Notes: a model not told the origin generated them from the sequence alone. A DNA stretch of 33,411 nt from Chitinophaga parva (GCF_003071345.1 NZ_QCYK01000005.1:1-33411), one strand, 5' to 3'. Shown: positions 17,360 through 27,750, numbered from the stretch's first letter. Program-made: numbers and translations.

Positions 17360-18514
17360 CTAATTATTTATTTGTAGTCTGCGTAAATGTTCCGACAATT
17401 CGTTTCCACGCAGTGCGACAGCTGTGATCTTTCCAGATGGATCTATCAAAAAACTCATAGGTATGGTTTTAACATGATATAGGGATTTTGCTGTTTCTCC
17501 ATTTAATGCATCCAGCGTTTGTAGCCATGCACCTGTTCCATCCTGTCGAATTGCTGACAACCATTTCTCACGGTCCGTATCTATGGAAATGCTAAACAGC
17601 TTAAATTTGTCTGCAGGCATTTGTTGGAATATCTTTTGTAACAAAGGCATTTCAGCTCTGCAAGGAGCACACCATGAGGCCCAAAAGTCCAATAATACGT
17701 ATTTACCCCGCAGCGCTGATAGCACTACCAGATTCCCTTTAGTATCTCTCAGGCTCAGGTCAGGTGCTGTAGTATTGAGCAACGAAGATTCATTGGCTGT
17801 TGTTTTGAAAAAATTCACTCCCTCCTGAGTGTTTTTAATCCTATCGGAGAGCCGGTCATAAGCATTTATCAGCGAGGTGTCTATGGACCCAGGTTGTTGT
17901 TCGTTTATGAGACCAATTAACGCCATCAAGCTAAAATAAGAATCCGGATTATTAGCGATATAGATCCTTTGCAATCTTTCCCGTACCCTAAAATACAAGT
18001 TTTGGTAACCATAGAGAATGTCGCCTGTTTCACGGTCTGAAGGCATTTTCTGGACGATCTTGGTACGCAATTCCATTAAGGCCTGGTTTAGCGAATCTGC
18101 CAATGCCATCTGCTCAAGATAATGGGAAAGGTCATCATTTAACTTGGAATGGTCAAAATGGGCATCAGAAAGGTTGTTTGTGGCGCTATAAAGATAGAAA
18201 GAATCGCTATCCAGAGCTATGCGTCGGCCTTGGGGCGTTATACCGGGCCCAACAATGCCTAATCTAAACACCCTAGGCCCACTGATTGGGCCTCGGAAAG
18301 TAAAGTTGCCGTGGTCAATAAAGGTAGAGTCTTGAAATTTCATATCCACGCTGAACAGGTAGGCCTTGACCGGGGCATTGATGGTTCCAATTTTTCCATG
18401 GAGAACAAATTTGCCGCTGGTTTGCACTTGGCCGTGAACCAACATCGTACTGAAAGTGACCGCCAATAGGCAAATTAGCGTCCGAAGCGGGAACTGGTTA
18501 GAATATAGTGTCAT
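17360..18514 (-). CDS. TlpA/ResA-like thiol-disulfide oxidoreductase with DUF4369-like N-terminus
   Basis: 384 residues from ATG 18514, with a signal peptide (about 1-29, ...LVHGQ). Residues about 33-130 form a beta-rich domain of the DUF4369 type (FVLHGKIGTINAPVKAYLF). A helical linker follows, and residues about 247-380 are an AhpC/TSA-thioredoxin fold with APDLSLRDTKG, the redox motif WCAPC (Cys282, Cys285) and a cis-Pro segment TIPMSFLIDPSGKI. Proteins of this type reduce or reshuffle disulfides of exported proteins in the periplasm. It lies 62 bases after the second RND permease gene on the same strand, at the end of the operon containing the Cys-rich CBM1-like protein. A folding role for that protein is inferred from context. 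No residue expected for activity is missing. Confidence 0.85.
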   Translation of the reverse strand: MTLYSNQFPLRTLICLLAVTFSTMLVHGQVQTSGKFVLHGKIGTINAPVKAYLFSVDMKFQDSTFIDHGNFTFRGPISGPRVFRLGIVGPGITPQGRRIALDSDSFYLYSATNNLSDAHFDHSKLNDDLSHYLEQMALADSLNQALMELRTKIVQKMPSDRETGDILYGYQNLYFRVRERLQRIYIANNPDSYFSLMALIGLINEQQPGSIDTSLINAYDRLSDRIKNTQEGVNFFKTTANESSLLNTTAPDLSLRDTKGNLVVLSALRGKYVLLDFWASWCAPCRAEMPLLQKIFQQMPADKFKLFSISIDTDREKWLSAIRQDGTGAWLQTLDALNGETAKSLYHVKTIPMSFLIDPSGKITAVALRGNELSEHLRRLQINN

Positions 18515-18576
18515 ATCTATTAAATATAGCTTAAAATGTGATTACATATCTTATAAAGAGAATTTTACACAAAATC

Positions 18577-21500
18577 TTAGCGCCCTTTTCCTTCTCCCGT
18601 AGCCCTACGTCCAAAACACCACCAGTATAGTAGTGGTATAAAAAACAGGCTTACAAAAGTGCCAAAAAACATACCTCCTATGATTGTTAATGAAAGTGGG
18701 CGCTGAAGTGTATTCCCTATATCGCTTCCGAATAAGAACGGCAGGACTGACAGGCAAGTCGTCATACTGGTCATTAGGATAGCATGAAGCCTCTTCTTCC
18801 CTCCTTCATGAATGGCATCCAGAATCTCGTAATCGTGTTCACGCCGGAGTACATTGATAGTGTCAATTTTTAAAATAGAATCATTAAGGATTATTCCGCA
18901 TATAACTATAAGTCCGATTAAGGACATTACATTCAAAGATGCACCAGTTATAAAGAGTACGACAAAAGTGCCACTCATACTTATAGGAAGCTCGCAGAGT
19001 ACGATTAGCGGTTGAGCGAAGGACCCAAACTGTGCTGCCAGAATAAAATATAGAAGTACCACGGATAACCCGAAAATACTAGCAATGTTCCTTGTTAATG
19101 CTTTTTGCTCAAACAGCGCACCGGTAAAGGTCAGCTTAAGAAATGGAAAATTTGACAAAGCAGACTTTAGCTTCTTCATTGCCTGTTCCGGGGCGACATC
19201 GTTTAGTCCTACCTTAACATACCTGCCGTCCTTCCCACCGTTGATTAACTTATAGCTGACCCTATCTCTAATAGAGGCGATTCGGCCTAGAGGAAAGAGC
19301 TTACCGTTTGTATTGCCTACGTAAGTGCCTGAAAATATATGATCCAATGCAAGAGGTTCATTCCCTATAAACACTGGAATAAACTCGTTTCCATCCTTTA
19401 TGGAAAAAAGGTTGGCACGCGAAGTAAGTGCCTCCAGTTTATGATATACGGCATCCATCGGAATGCTATATAGCGATAACAACTCCGGATCGACGACAAT
19501 TTCCTTATTAATAGAAAGGGGAAACACAAGTTTATTTTCTTTCCCAATTACATGTTGACACATATTCAAGATAGAATCCATCCTCCTAGGTGCCGGAAAT
19601 GCAAATTGTCCCTTTACTCCAATATGCATTTCCAATAAATTCTGAGAACCGCTAAAAACCTGTTCAAATATTGTCGGCGGAGGGGCAATATTGAATATTG
19701 CCTCAGGATACTTCCGATTTAACTCCTTCATAAGCGTCTTTGCTAAAAACTCATTAAGCGATGGATTAATATTAATAAAATAAAGCTCGCAGGCGGCTGC
19801 TCCAAGACCTTTCTCATTTGCCCACACATACTGCTGACGTGCAACATAAGATTCAATGCTACCCACATGAGAAAGGTAAGGCTGTATCAACTGACAAACC
19901 CTTCTCTCATTTTCTTCAGCATCAATATTTTCATTCCATTCAATCTGTACCAGTAGGTCATTTCTCTTTAAAGCAGGCAGTCGCTCACTTTTTAGAGCTC
20001 GAAGCGATAACCCGCCCGCAACCATCAATAGCAGCACAAATGATACGATCCATTTTTGATGAGCAAACGCCCAGTGCACACCCCGACTGTACCACCTGGT
20101 CATAATACTCTCTTCTTTTATCTGTTGATCAGTCAATTTTCCTTTCAGGATACTGTTACTAAAAAGGAGTAATAACGTAGGCAATAATATAAGCGCAATA
20201 ATCAACGATGAACTTACTCCAGCCGCTATAGCAATAGCCTCATCATAAAATAATGAGCCGGCAATCCCACCCATGGCAATGAGGGGTAAGAAGACAGACA
20301 GTGTAGCTAGCGCAGAAGCAATGACAGGCTTTATTACGTCCATGGTCCCAAGCAAACAAGCATCTTTAAAATGTATGCCTGCAATATTCCTTTGCACAAT
20401 ACTGTCTATTACAATTATTGCATTGTCAATCATTAGCCCGAGTCCCAATACAAGGCCTGATAAGGAAATAATGTTTATGGAAAGGCCTACTAAGTAAAAA
20501 ATTAACAGACTGATAATGAGTGCCATCGGAATAGTAACACCGATGAGAATAGGTATTCGCCAATTTTTTATGAATAAGAAAAGTATTATATAAGCAAGGG
20601 CGCCACCTACGATGAGGTCTTGCCTGAGATTAGCAATAGAAGCATCCAGCAACGCAGTTTGATCGCGCGTAACATTAAACTCGATCTGTGGATACTCCCT
20701 TCTGAACTGCTCCGTCATTAGGCGAACATCCTCCTTAAGTTCGTTTATCTTAGTCTTTCCTTGCTGAATCAACGCGATATTTATACCCCTCTTTCCACCT
20801 ATTAAGTAGCTACCGGTATTAGGTTGCGTCATCATTGATACCTTTGCAATATCAGACAATTTATAAACCTTATCTTTCCAATTAAACTGAATGTTTCCGA
20901 TATCTTCGGCGGTATAAATGTCCTTACCCGAAAACTGAAGGCTGTACTGATATATCCCGTCTTTAACAGCAATGCTGCCTAATTCAATTCGCCCGCGCGT
21001 TAAGATATTACCGAAATCCAATTGGGTCAGGCCTATCGCAACCATTGCGGCAGTGTCAGGACGTATTAGTAGTTGCGGCGAAATAGTTCCAGTCACATCT
21101 GCCATGGCGATATAAGGGGACTGTTCCAGCCGTCTCTTTATTACAGACTCAACTAATTGGCTTAATCTTATACTAAGGGCTTCATTGCTGTTCTCCACGC
21201 TCGACCTGAAGCGGATGTTCATATAAAGTACCGGTATATCAGTAAGGCTTGCCTTAGTTACATGAGGTCGCTCTATATCCGATGGCAATCGGTTCATAAC
21301 CTGATCTATCTTTTCATTGGCTTCAATGAAAGCGTAATGCATACTCGTACCATGTCTGAACTTCATGTAAATTACCGCATCGCCATCGGTAACCTGACTT
21401 TCGATTGACTCCAAACCGGCCAGTTGTCCAAGTTCAGTTCTTACAGGATTTGTAATAACTGACTCCATATCTTCTGCTCCAAGAGAGTTGTAATGAAGGT

Positions 21501-21633
21501 GAACAGAAATTTCAGGTATCTCGACATTGGGTAACGGAGATATCGGAATGGTAAATATAGCTCCAATACCCAGCAATATAAGCGAGATAAAGATAGAGAG
21601 AACTGATATGGGGCTTGAAAATATAACTTTCAT
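18577..21633 (-). CDS. RND efflux permease, subunit 2 (with acidic TM4 motif)
   Basis: 1018 residues from ATG 21633, which overlaps the stop of the preceding permease as ATGA. An in-frame ATG at 21687 would add 18 residues and overlap that gene by 58 bases. It has the full RND layout: TM1 (about 8-35), a first periplasmic domain, TM2-6 with GLVLGLGLMIDNAIIVID (about 393-410; Asp403 and Asp410), a second periplasmic domain and C-terminal TM8-12 with GIILNDSILKIDTIN. The acidic residues in TM4 are the proton relay in this superfamily, so this subunit should be energised. It would work with the membrane-fusion protein and TolC-like channel encoded nearby to export a substrate across the outer membrane. 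The substrate is not shown. The Cys-rich secreted protein or a related molecule is possible. Confidence 0.85.
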   Translation of the reverse strand: MKVIFSSPISVLSIFISLILLGIGAIFTIPISPLPNVEIPEISVHLHYNSLGAEDMESVITNPVRTELGQLAGLESIESQVTDGDAVIYMKFRHGTSMHYAFIEANEKIDQVMNRLPSDIERPHVTKASLTDIPVLYMNIRFRSSVENSNEALSIRLSQLVESVIKRRLEQSPYIAMADVTGTISPQLLIRPDTAAMVAIGLTQLDFGNILTRGRIELGSIAVKDGIYQYSLQFSGKDIYTAEDIGNIQFNWKDKVYKLSDIAKVSMMTQPNTGSYLIGGKRGINIALIQQGKTKINELKEDVRLMTEQFRREYPQIEFNVTRDQTALLDASIANLRQDLIVGGALAYIILFLFIKNWRIPILIGVTIPMALIISLLIFYLVGLSINIISLSGLVLGLGLMIDNAIIVIDSIVQRNIAGIHFKDACLLGTMDVIKPVIASALATLSVFLPLIAMGGIAGSLFYDEAIAIAAGVSSSLIIALILLPTLLLLFSNSILKGKLTDQQIKEESIMTRWYSRGVHWAFAHQKWIVSFVLLLMVAGGLSLRALKSERLPALKRNDLLVQIEWNENIDAEENERRVCQLIQPYLSHVGSIESYVARQQYVWANEKGLGAAACELYFININPSLNEFLAKTLMKELNRKYPEAIFNIAPPPTIFEQVFSGSQNLLEMHIGVKGQFAFPAPRRMDSILNMCQHVIGKENKLVFPLSINKEIVVDPELLSLYSIPMDAVYHKLEALTSRANLFSIKDGNEFIPVFIGNEPLALDHIFSGTYVGNTNGKLFPLGRIASIRDRVSYKLINGGKDGRYVKVGLNDVAPEQAMKKLKSALSNFPFLKLTFTGALFEQKALTRNIASIFGLSVVLLYFILAAQFGSFAQPLIVLCELPISMSGTFVVLFITGASLNVMSLIGLIVICGIILNDSILKIDTINVLRREHDYEILDAIHEGGKKRLHAILMTSMTTCLSVLPFLFGSDIGNTLQRPLSLTIIGGMFFGTFVSLFFIPLLYWWCFGRRATGEGKGR

Positions 21634-24600
21634 AGTTGACCATTGAGAGAAGAGATATGTTTTCCCGGCTTTGATCCACCCACGCATTTACCTTTCTTGG
21701 ATAAGGTTAAGGGAAGAATAAAAAAATGAAAAAAAAGCGCACAAAAGACGATGGGCAGCAGGCTTAAAGATAGTGCCGACCCCCAAATTTCACTATTAAT
21801 GAACAGCGGTGCGATGCTGAAGACAATGAAAGCGAAGGAATAAGATATAAATAAATCACCGGAACAGGAGGCGAATAACATTTCTGTTGCATCCGGCATG
21901 GGAGCCTCAGACGCTTGCATAGTTCTGGCAACTGTTATCCATCGAAATATCGGCGGTGATATGAATACATTGCAAAGGAGAAATGAAGCAATTGCTTCCT
22001 TCGGGAAATACAAACCAAACGTTGAAAACAGCATAAATATCCCTACGAATGAAATTAAAATACCCACAGGAACCAACAGCGACATGCTCACATCATTTGT
22101 AATAATACATGAAGTAATAAAAGATAAAAGCAATGACAAAGCGATTGCCATAATTGTATTGCTACTTTCCCGATATTGCTTCCCTCGGTCTTCATCTAAT
22201 AGTTTAAACCCAAATGGAAGCTCGGCGGAAGCAAAAGACTTTATGTCTTCAAAAGTTGCGTCGCCGAGGTTTTCTTCGCCGACAAAAGAATAGCGGATCA
22301 CCAATTTATATTCTTGGTTTTCCCTATAAATGGAAGGCGGAAGGAAAGTCGTGTCAATGTATCCGATGTCCGTTAGCCGTAAAAAGTTGCTGGAATCTCT
22401 TTTCCATGGGTCCTCAGTTAAATGCCAAAGATTTACCGGTGCATCTCTTTTTTCCGCAAGAAACACAGGCACCAGACGGCCACTATCTGCCGTGGATGAT
22501 ATGGCAGCAGGAGCAGCGCCTCTAATCCATCCAAATCCATCAATGTTACTATAATCTATCTTTTCAACAGCCAGCAACCATGGATCAAATACAAACTTAA
22601 ATTCCCGACTGGAATGTTGCATGAAAGATTGCCCGTTTGTAACCAATACGTCCCTGGCCCTGGAATAGCGGGATATGAACTTTTGTATGGTGTCGCCAAT
22701 TGCATATAGTTGCCGATAATTGTAACCTGATATAGCTAATTGATAACGTAACGCTGTCTGTTGAGGAATATTACTAAATCCGTAGCCCATACCTGTGATA
22801 GAAAACGTAGCGAGATCTATTAGTGTGGCCTTTTCCTCCAATTTTGATTTTAGATAAAATGGAAATCCTCCGGCCTCATAAGTCGGCTTAAAATAAATTC
22901 TAAATTCCGCGTCTCCGGATTGCTGGATATCACAAGTAAAAGATGACAACTGATCGAAGCTCTTCAGATATGCCTCAAATTCCGTGGCTACATTCTCCAA
23001 GACTCCAATCTGAACGTTTGCCGGGATGGTAATATCCATGTCAATTTCGGTCTTATCTCTTGCCTGTACGTATGAAATGTTGGGCCTGTTTATAAATTTA
23101 CTGATTGCGCCACCCAGCACTCTTTCAAGAAACGGCCTTATATTATAATTAAAATAGGGGGTAGAGATGTGATCATTGTAAAGTCTTGACAAATTGCTGA
23201 CGGTTGGAATTTTCACAGGCAATAGAAATATCGGTACTCCCCACATCAGAATGATTACAACCATCAATAGTTTTCGACACGAATAAGCTCTTTCAAACCC
23301 ATAAGCATACACTTTTTTTACTTTATCTAACCACGGTTTCCGAGAACATCCAACTGATGACGATACCGAAAGCACTTCCGAGATGGCCGGCAGGAAAAAT
23401 TGTATGACTATAAGATTTACAAATAAAATAACGCTGACTACAGAAAAAAAATCGAACAAGGTCCTACCTAAAAAAAAGGCGGGAAAAGGCAGAGATATTC
23501 CTATAATGTGAGGGGCCAATATCAGAAGGCGATCAGTAGGTTTACCGCTTACAATTCTCCGTATCTTCAAAATGATCATGGACAGCGAGAAAACGCTGGC
23601 TATGATTGTAGCCATAAGCACCGTTGGACCTAATGCCTTATCCATGACCAGCATTAAAATGCATGAGATTGAGATAGTTGCGATATAAGATAATAACATT
23701 GCTACTATCCCAATAAGCGATGTTCTTGATACGTAACCAATCAACACTCCTATACATAAAAGGGACAGAATATACAACAACAATGGGTACTGGTCCGCCA
23801 CTGGATCATTGCCGTTGTCGTTGTATGGAACCAGAATATAGCCAGATGGCAGTTTCTTTGACAGTGAAATTATTGCTTTATGCAAAGACTCCTTCCCGTT
23901 ATCATATATACTACTATAAGCTGGCCGAATGAAGACTTTGATCGCCGGATAGCCATTGACATGAAAATAGGAGCTTCGCGGCCCATAACCTATGTTGATG
24001 GATGCGAGATCCCCCAATGTAATCAAATGCCCATTAGAATTTTGAATGGGAATTTCCTCCCACTGGCTACGGGGAAACTCCCTTTGTTTTAACATCAAAT
24101 ATGCAAAATGATGATCCTGTACGTCCGAATTTATATAAGATTGCCCCAGCTGGTAACATTGGAGATACGTTCTTACCGCCTCACTAATTTCCGAAGGCAG
24201 CAAATGGAGGTCTGCTAAGCGTTTTTGGTTATAATAGATATACGTCCCCCATTCCGGGGAGGCATCGACACTAGCACTTTTAACACTTTCATTATCAGAA
24301 AGAAGTCTCTCAAGTGTATTTTTATAGAACAGGAACGGATCCTGATCTTCGTGGGTACTATACAAGGCATAACACTCGCTTTCTGTCGTCAAATCGACAT
24401 CTTTGGAGGCGTAGTGGGCGACAGGGAACGATGCACCAGGAGGCAGACTCCGATATATTTGACGCAACAGCGTCGCCAATTCTATCCGAAGTTCAGCATT
24501 ATTGCTGCCTTTTTCGAATGTAACAACGATGGTACTGCTGCCACTTGACGATACGGTATTGACCCTCTCCACCCCCGGCAATGTTGATATAACTGCTTCT

Positions 24601-24776
24601 ATTTTTGAAGAGATGGACTGTTCTATTTGCTCGGGATAAGCATTGCTCCAATTGCAATTGATAGTAACCTGGTCATCTTCTATCAGTCCAAACTGAGGTA
24701 AGCGTAAAAAGGAATATATACCAATTGCGCTAAGCAGAAAAGTAAAGATAACAATAGAAAACGCGGAGTTTTTCAT
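21630..24776 (-). CDS. RND-family permease, subunit 1, lacking the proton-relay acids
   Basis: 1048 residues with RND layout: TM1 (1-22), a periplasmic domain with NTVSSSGSSTIVVTFEKG (about 73-90), TM2-6 (about 332-470), a second periplasmic domain and TM8-12 at the C-terminus. The segment that should be TM4 (about 386-405, LMATIIASVFSLSMIILK) has no Asp or Glu, and TM10 (FLLCNVFISPPIFRW) lacks the usual Lys/Asn-Asp motif. The protein therefore probably does not move protons. It is stop-to-start coupled (ATGA) with a normal RND gene, so a mixed trimer with one energised and one structural subunit, as known for MdtBC, is a reasonable inference. It starts 9 bases after the membrane-fusion protein gene. 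Confidence 0.8.
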   Translation of the reverse strand: MKNSAFSIVIFTFLLSAIGIYSFLRLPQFGLIEDDQVTINCNWSNAYPEQIEQSISSKIEAVISTLPGVERVNTVSSSGSSTIVVTFEKGSNNAELRIELATLLRQIYRSLPPGASFPVAHYASKDVDLTTESECYALYSTHEDQDPFLFYKNTLERLLSDNESVKSASVDASPEWGTYIYYNQKRLADLHLLPSEISEAVRTYLQCYQLGQSYINSDVQDHHFAYLMLKQREFPRSQWEEIPIQNSNGHLITLGDLASINIGYGPRSSYFHVNGYPAIKVFIRPAYSSIYDNGKESLHKAIISLSKKLPSGYILVPYNDNGNDPVADQYPLLLYILSLLCIGVLIGYVSRTSLIGIVAMLLSYIATISISCILMLVMDKALGPTVLMATIIASVFSLSMIILKIRRIVSGKPTDRLLILAPHIIGISLPFPAFFLGRTLFDFFSVVSVILFVNLIVIQFFLPAISEVLSVSSSVGCSRKPWLDKVKKVYAYGFERAYSCRKLLMVVIILMWGVPIFLLPVKIPTVSNLSRLYNDHISTPYFNYNIRPFLERVLGGAISKFINRPNISYVQARDKTEIDMDITIPANVQIGVLENVATEFEAYLKSFDQLSSFTCDIQQSGDAEFRIYFKPTYEAGGFPFYLKSKLEEKATLIDLATFSITGMGYGFSNIPQQTALRYQLAISGYNYRQLYAIGDTIQKFISRYSRARDVLVTNGQSFMQHSSREFKFVFDPWLLAVEKIDYSNIDGFGWIRGAAPAAISSTADSGRLVPVFLAEKRDAPVNLWHLTEDPWKRDSSNFLRLTDIGYIDTTFLPPSIYRENQEYKLVIRYSFVGEENLGDATFEDIKSFASAELPFGFKLLDEDRGKQYRESSNTIMAIALSLLLSFITSCIITNDVSMSLLVPVGILISFVGIFMLFSTFGLYFPKEAIASFLLCNVFISPPIFRWITVARTMQASEAPMPDATEMLFASCSGDLFISYSFAFIVFSIAPLFINSEIWGSALSLSLLPIVFCALFFHFFILPLTLSKKGKCVGGSKPGKHISSLNGQL

Positions 24777-24785
24777 AGCAACGAA

Positions 24786-25862
24786 CTAATCGACGGTTAT
24801 ATTAGTACCGTTTGTAAGAAGTTCAGGATTAGAGACAATGACAGATTGACCTGCTGTCAATCCCGTGTACACAACCACGTACTTCTCATTTTCCGGACCG
24901 GTTTCAATCTCAGTCCACCTTGCTTTTCCGCCGCTAGAAAGAAATACTATCTTCTTTCCTTGTTTATCAACAATCGCCTCCTTCGGTATAGTTATACTTT
25001 GAGAAACTGTACCGAAGACCGTTATTTTTACATTCATTCCGCTCATTAGCGTTTTCCGAGAACTAGGCACACTTGCCGCTACGGATATCATACCATCCTT
25101 GTCTATAAGGGGGTTGATGGAATTTACGATACCGTTCGAGCGATCACCACTACCTCCGTAGGATGTCACATCAATGTTGCTTCCTAGCTTCACGACGTCA
25201 ATATCGGATTCCAATACAGAGAACTTCACAATCATCTGCTGATTATCAATTATTTTACAGAATAGAGAAAATGATTCGGAATATTCTCCCACCCTCGCCT
25301 CAAGGTTTGCGATTATACCGTTATTAGGCGCAGTTATCGTTGATTGCTGTAGAGCATATAGTACTTCCTCCAGATCCATCGAAGCGGTACTGTAGTCGCT
25401 TCTTATTTTTGCCATTTTCATAATTTCCTTTGGTATGGTGGCGCTATCGGACAACTTATATCCGTAATCTATCAATTTATCGGCCAACAGTATGGTAGCG
25501 CGCTCAAGTACCCTGTTGGCTTTATTCAACTTACGCAACAGCTCAGTCTTATCGAGTTCGGCAATGACCTGCCCTCTAGAAACATACTCTCCATTTTTAA
25601 CGGGTATGCTTACTATCCGATCATTGTACGGGAATTTGATATCCAAAGCTTCCAACGACTCGATTTTCCCATTGGTAACAATCTGCCTTCTGAAAGGGCC
25701 GACATTGGTTTTATACACCTTCACATGCGTGGTCAGAAAATCCCTATCTGCGTTTTGATTTACAACGCCATCATTCTCCGATGAGCGGTCGTTTTCCTTA
25801 CATCCTAATAGAATTATCGTTAGAAACAGCGGAAGTAAAATCGTTATCAAGCGGACAGACAT
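24786..25862 (-). CDS. RND periplasmic adaptor (membrane-fusion lipoprotein)
   Basis: 358 residues with a lipoprotein signal peptide (lipobox LLGC, Cys21), so it should be anchored by lipid in the inner membrane. It has the HlyD/AcrA layout. A biotinyl-lipoyl half (SIPVKNGEYVSRGQVIAELD, about 91-110) is followed by a helical hairpin of about 60 residues. The second lipoyl half (ITAPNNGIIANLEARVGEYS) and beta-barrel and membrane-proximal domains come next (to residue 358, with TIPKEAIVDKQGKKIVFL near 291-308). Such adaptors join inner-membrane RND pumps to TolC channels. It is placed directly before the two RND genes. The short hairpin fits contact with a TolC of the size encoded at 30457. Confidence 0.9.
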   Translation of the reverse strand: MSVRLITILLPLFLTIILLGCKENDRSSENDGVVNQNADRDFLTTHVKVYKTNVGPFRRQIVTNGKIESLEALDIKFPYNDRIVSIPVKNGEYVSRGQVIAELDKTELLRKLNKANRVLERATILLADKLIDYGYKLSDSATIPKEIMKMAKIRSDYSTASMDLEEVLYALQQSTITAPNNGIIANLEARVGEYSESFSLFCKIIDNQQMIVKFSVLESDIDVVKLGSNIDVTSYGGSGDRSNGIVNSINPLIDKDGMISVAASVPSSRKTLMSGMNVKITVFGTVSQSITIPKEAIVDKQGKKIVFLSSGGKARWTEIETGPENEKYVVVYTGLTAGQSVIVSNPELLTNGTNITVD

Positions 25863-25885
25863 AGCCGTGTTTTGTTGGGTTGGTA

Positions 25886-26509
25886 TTATTCTTGTCTAGG
25901 TTCGGTCGTCAACTTCAGATATCGATTCGTCAAGTCGTTATTGTTTTTATCCGGAATAAAGAACCTACTTGTCCTGAGTGTCTGGTCTAGCATGAAGTAA
26001 CAGGGTATCAGATGTGGAACTGTTGTAAAGGGGAAGTTCTCTTTGTTGACAGCGATAAATCTAAATGGGATTTTGAAACGATCCAGATATAATTTGGCCT
26101 GTATGTCATTGTCAAAAGAAGTTGCCACAATAAGAATTGCATATGGATTGACATTCCCAAGGTCATTTAAGTTACTCATCTCGTTCTCGATGCAGGCGGA
26201 GCAGGCATTCCGGTCAAACTGGAATACCAACAATTGCCCTTTCTGAGACACGATTTTTCCGATATCCAATGCTTTCCCGGAGGAAGTTGAAAGTTCGTGC
26301 CTAATTATTACACCTTCGTTCTTGAATTGCTCAATGGCATTTATTCGGAGCGATCTGATTACAACGGAATCATTATAGCTTTTGCGGTTTTGTTGAGTCA
26401 AAACACCTTGTTCGGAAGCTCCAGAAGAGGCATTCACAGGTATAAACAGCAAGAAAACATTACCAAAAATAGACGCCAGGAGCAGCAGTAGGAGGATTCT
26501 TTTCTTCAC
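25886..26509 (-). CDS. Membrane-anchored thioredoxin-like protein with CSAC motif
   Basis: About 207 residues from GTG 26509, two bases after the previous gene's stop. A TTG at 26533 in the same frame overlaps that gene and would add eight residues. A strong N-terminal hydrophobic segment (LLLLLLASIFGNVFLLF) is a signal peptide or anchor. A thioredoxin-like fold follows: VFQFDRNACSACIENEMSNL contains Cys103 and Cys106 as CSAC. There is a later strand and the sequence VPHLIPCYFMLD (cis-Pro region, with another Cys). The redox motif differs from CAPC, which often shifts redox potential. Context between the beta-propeller and the exporter genes suggests a periplasmic disulfide role for the Cys-rich product of the operon, which is inference. 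Confidence 0.75.
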   Translation of the reverse strand: MKKRILLLLLLASIFGNVFLLFIPVNASSGASEQGVLTQQNRKSYNDSVVIRSLRINAIEQFKNEGVIIRHELSTSSGKALDIGKIVSQKGQLLVFQFDRNACSACIENEMSNLNDLGNVNPYAILIVATSFDNDIQAKLYLDRFKIPFRFIAVNKENFPFTTVPHLIPCYFMLDQTLRTSRFFIPDKNNNDLTNRYLKLTTEPRQE

Positions 26510-26511
26510 TT

Positions 26512-27750
26512 TCAGAACGAATTTAATTTGCAACGAACAATAATCTCGTTATCGATATCTCTTAGTTTATTAGCGAGTGCGACAAGATGCTCTCCTGTTG
26601 ACGGCGCGATTCTAAGCTCAGATACTCTTTTGGCTAGCTGTTTGACCTGAAATGGCTTGATAGTTCCTATCATTGCATTCTGGTCACTTCCAAAAAAAGT
26701 AAAATTTACCCCAAAGATGTCATTTACTATCTTGCCTGAAATCACCTTTTGAGACTGTTTTGAGTACAGTCCAGTGTATTGTTGGCTATTGTACATATAT
26801 GAAAAATGGACCCAGTTCGCCGTTTCGAAGAAATTGGACACCATGTAAGCACCTTCCGGATTTTTCTTTAAATATTCAACCACTTCTTGTCCGTTATGCT
26901 CCCCAAAGACGAAGCTGCTTTTCTTTTCACGAAAATCAATGTGGTAAGCCGGTAGCAACTTACCGTTATTAAATATGCTGTAAATTGTATCGCCAAGGGG
27001 AATGGTATAATACGTGGTATGGGCGAAGTGAGAAAACGGATGATTGATATACACCCTCATGGACCCGTTGGGATAAACTCGCTCATCAAAGGGAAAGTAA
27101 CGTTTAGTGAAGTTTAATTTAGCATTATCTTTACCTCTGCTTTCAACAAGATACAGGTTAGTACAGTCATGCAAAATCATCCCCTCCTCGTTGACGTAGT
27201 TAATGAGTTTATTTGTGTTAAGTAATAAATCTTCCTTATTATTTATTACAGAAAAATCTTGAAAAATATGATCCAGACTGCGTTTAGCTAGGAAGTGGCC
27301 CGACATGTCGAAACAAAGGATTTCTTTGGCTTTCCCATTGTACACATATAGGGTACTGTCGTAGGTATCTATACCATCTATAGAACTAATATTTAGAGAA
27401 TCCTTTTCTCCAGCAGATATGGAAAAAAGATACCTCCCAGCCTTATCGTAAGCTAATACAGAAGAAGATAGTTTATCAAAAACAACATACTGTTGATCCG
27501 TGACCTTCAGATCAGTTATTTCCCCAAAAAGAGTTTTATCATTGCGTGTATCCAATTTTATGAAATCGAAACCACTTATTAGTGAAGACAAGAGAATGCT
27601 ATCATTTATTTTATCCGCTTGTATCGTCCTCATGTCCGGATTATCTGAAATAGTTTCGTATTGAAATCCACTCACAGGTTGTATTTTTTTAGCCTTTTGC
27701 CTGCAGCAGCTCAGGGACAACAAAATCGCAACTAAATACATTTTGTTCAT
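26512..27750 (-). CDS. 6-bladed beta-propeller lipoprotein
   Basis: About 412 residues from ATG 27750; a TTG two codons upstream is less likely. The lipobox-like SLSC followed by a second Cys at about residues 14-15 makes it a probable lipoprotein. The rest is blade-like beta-strand repeats, for example KLDTRNDKTLFGEITDLKVTDQ, YVVFDKLSSSVLAYDKAGRYLFSI and YDSTLYVYNGKAKEILCFDMSG. These fit the BF3164-like 6-bladed beta-propeller family of Bacteroidota. Such proteins often accompany secreted small peptides and oxidoreductases, though their role is not settled. It follows the Cys-rich CBM1-like gene after 134 bases containing a terminator-like stem. It may bind the exported protein at the cell surface or in the periplasm, which is inference. 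Confidence 0.75.
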   Translation of the reverse strand: MNKMYLVAILLSLSCCRQKAKKIQPVSGFQYETISDNPDMRTIQADKINDSILLSSLISGFDFIKLDTRNDKTLFGEITDLKVTDQQYVVFDKLSSSVLAYDKAGRYLFSISAGEKDSLNISSIDGIDTYDSTLYVYNGKAKEILCFDMSGHFLAKRSLDHIFQDFSVINNKEDLLLNTNKLINYVNEEGMILHDCTNLYLVESRGKDNAKLNFTKRYFPFDERVYPNGSMRVYINHPFSHFAHTTYYTIPLGDTIYSIFNNGKLLPAYHIDFREKKSSFVFGEHNGQEVVEYLKKNPEGAYMVSNFFETANWVHFSYMYNSQQYTGLYSKQSQKVISGKIVNDIFGVNFTFFGSDQNAMIGTIKPFQVKQLAKRVSELRIAPSTGEHLVALANKLRDIDNEIIVRCKLNSF

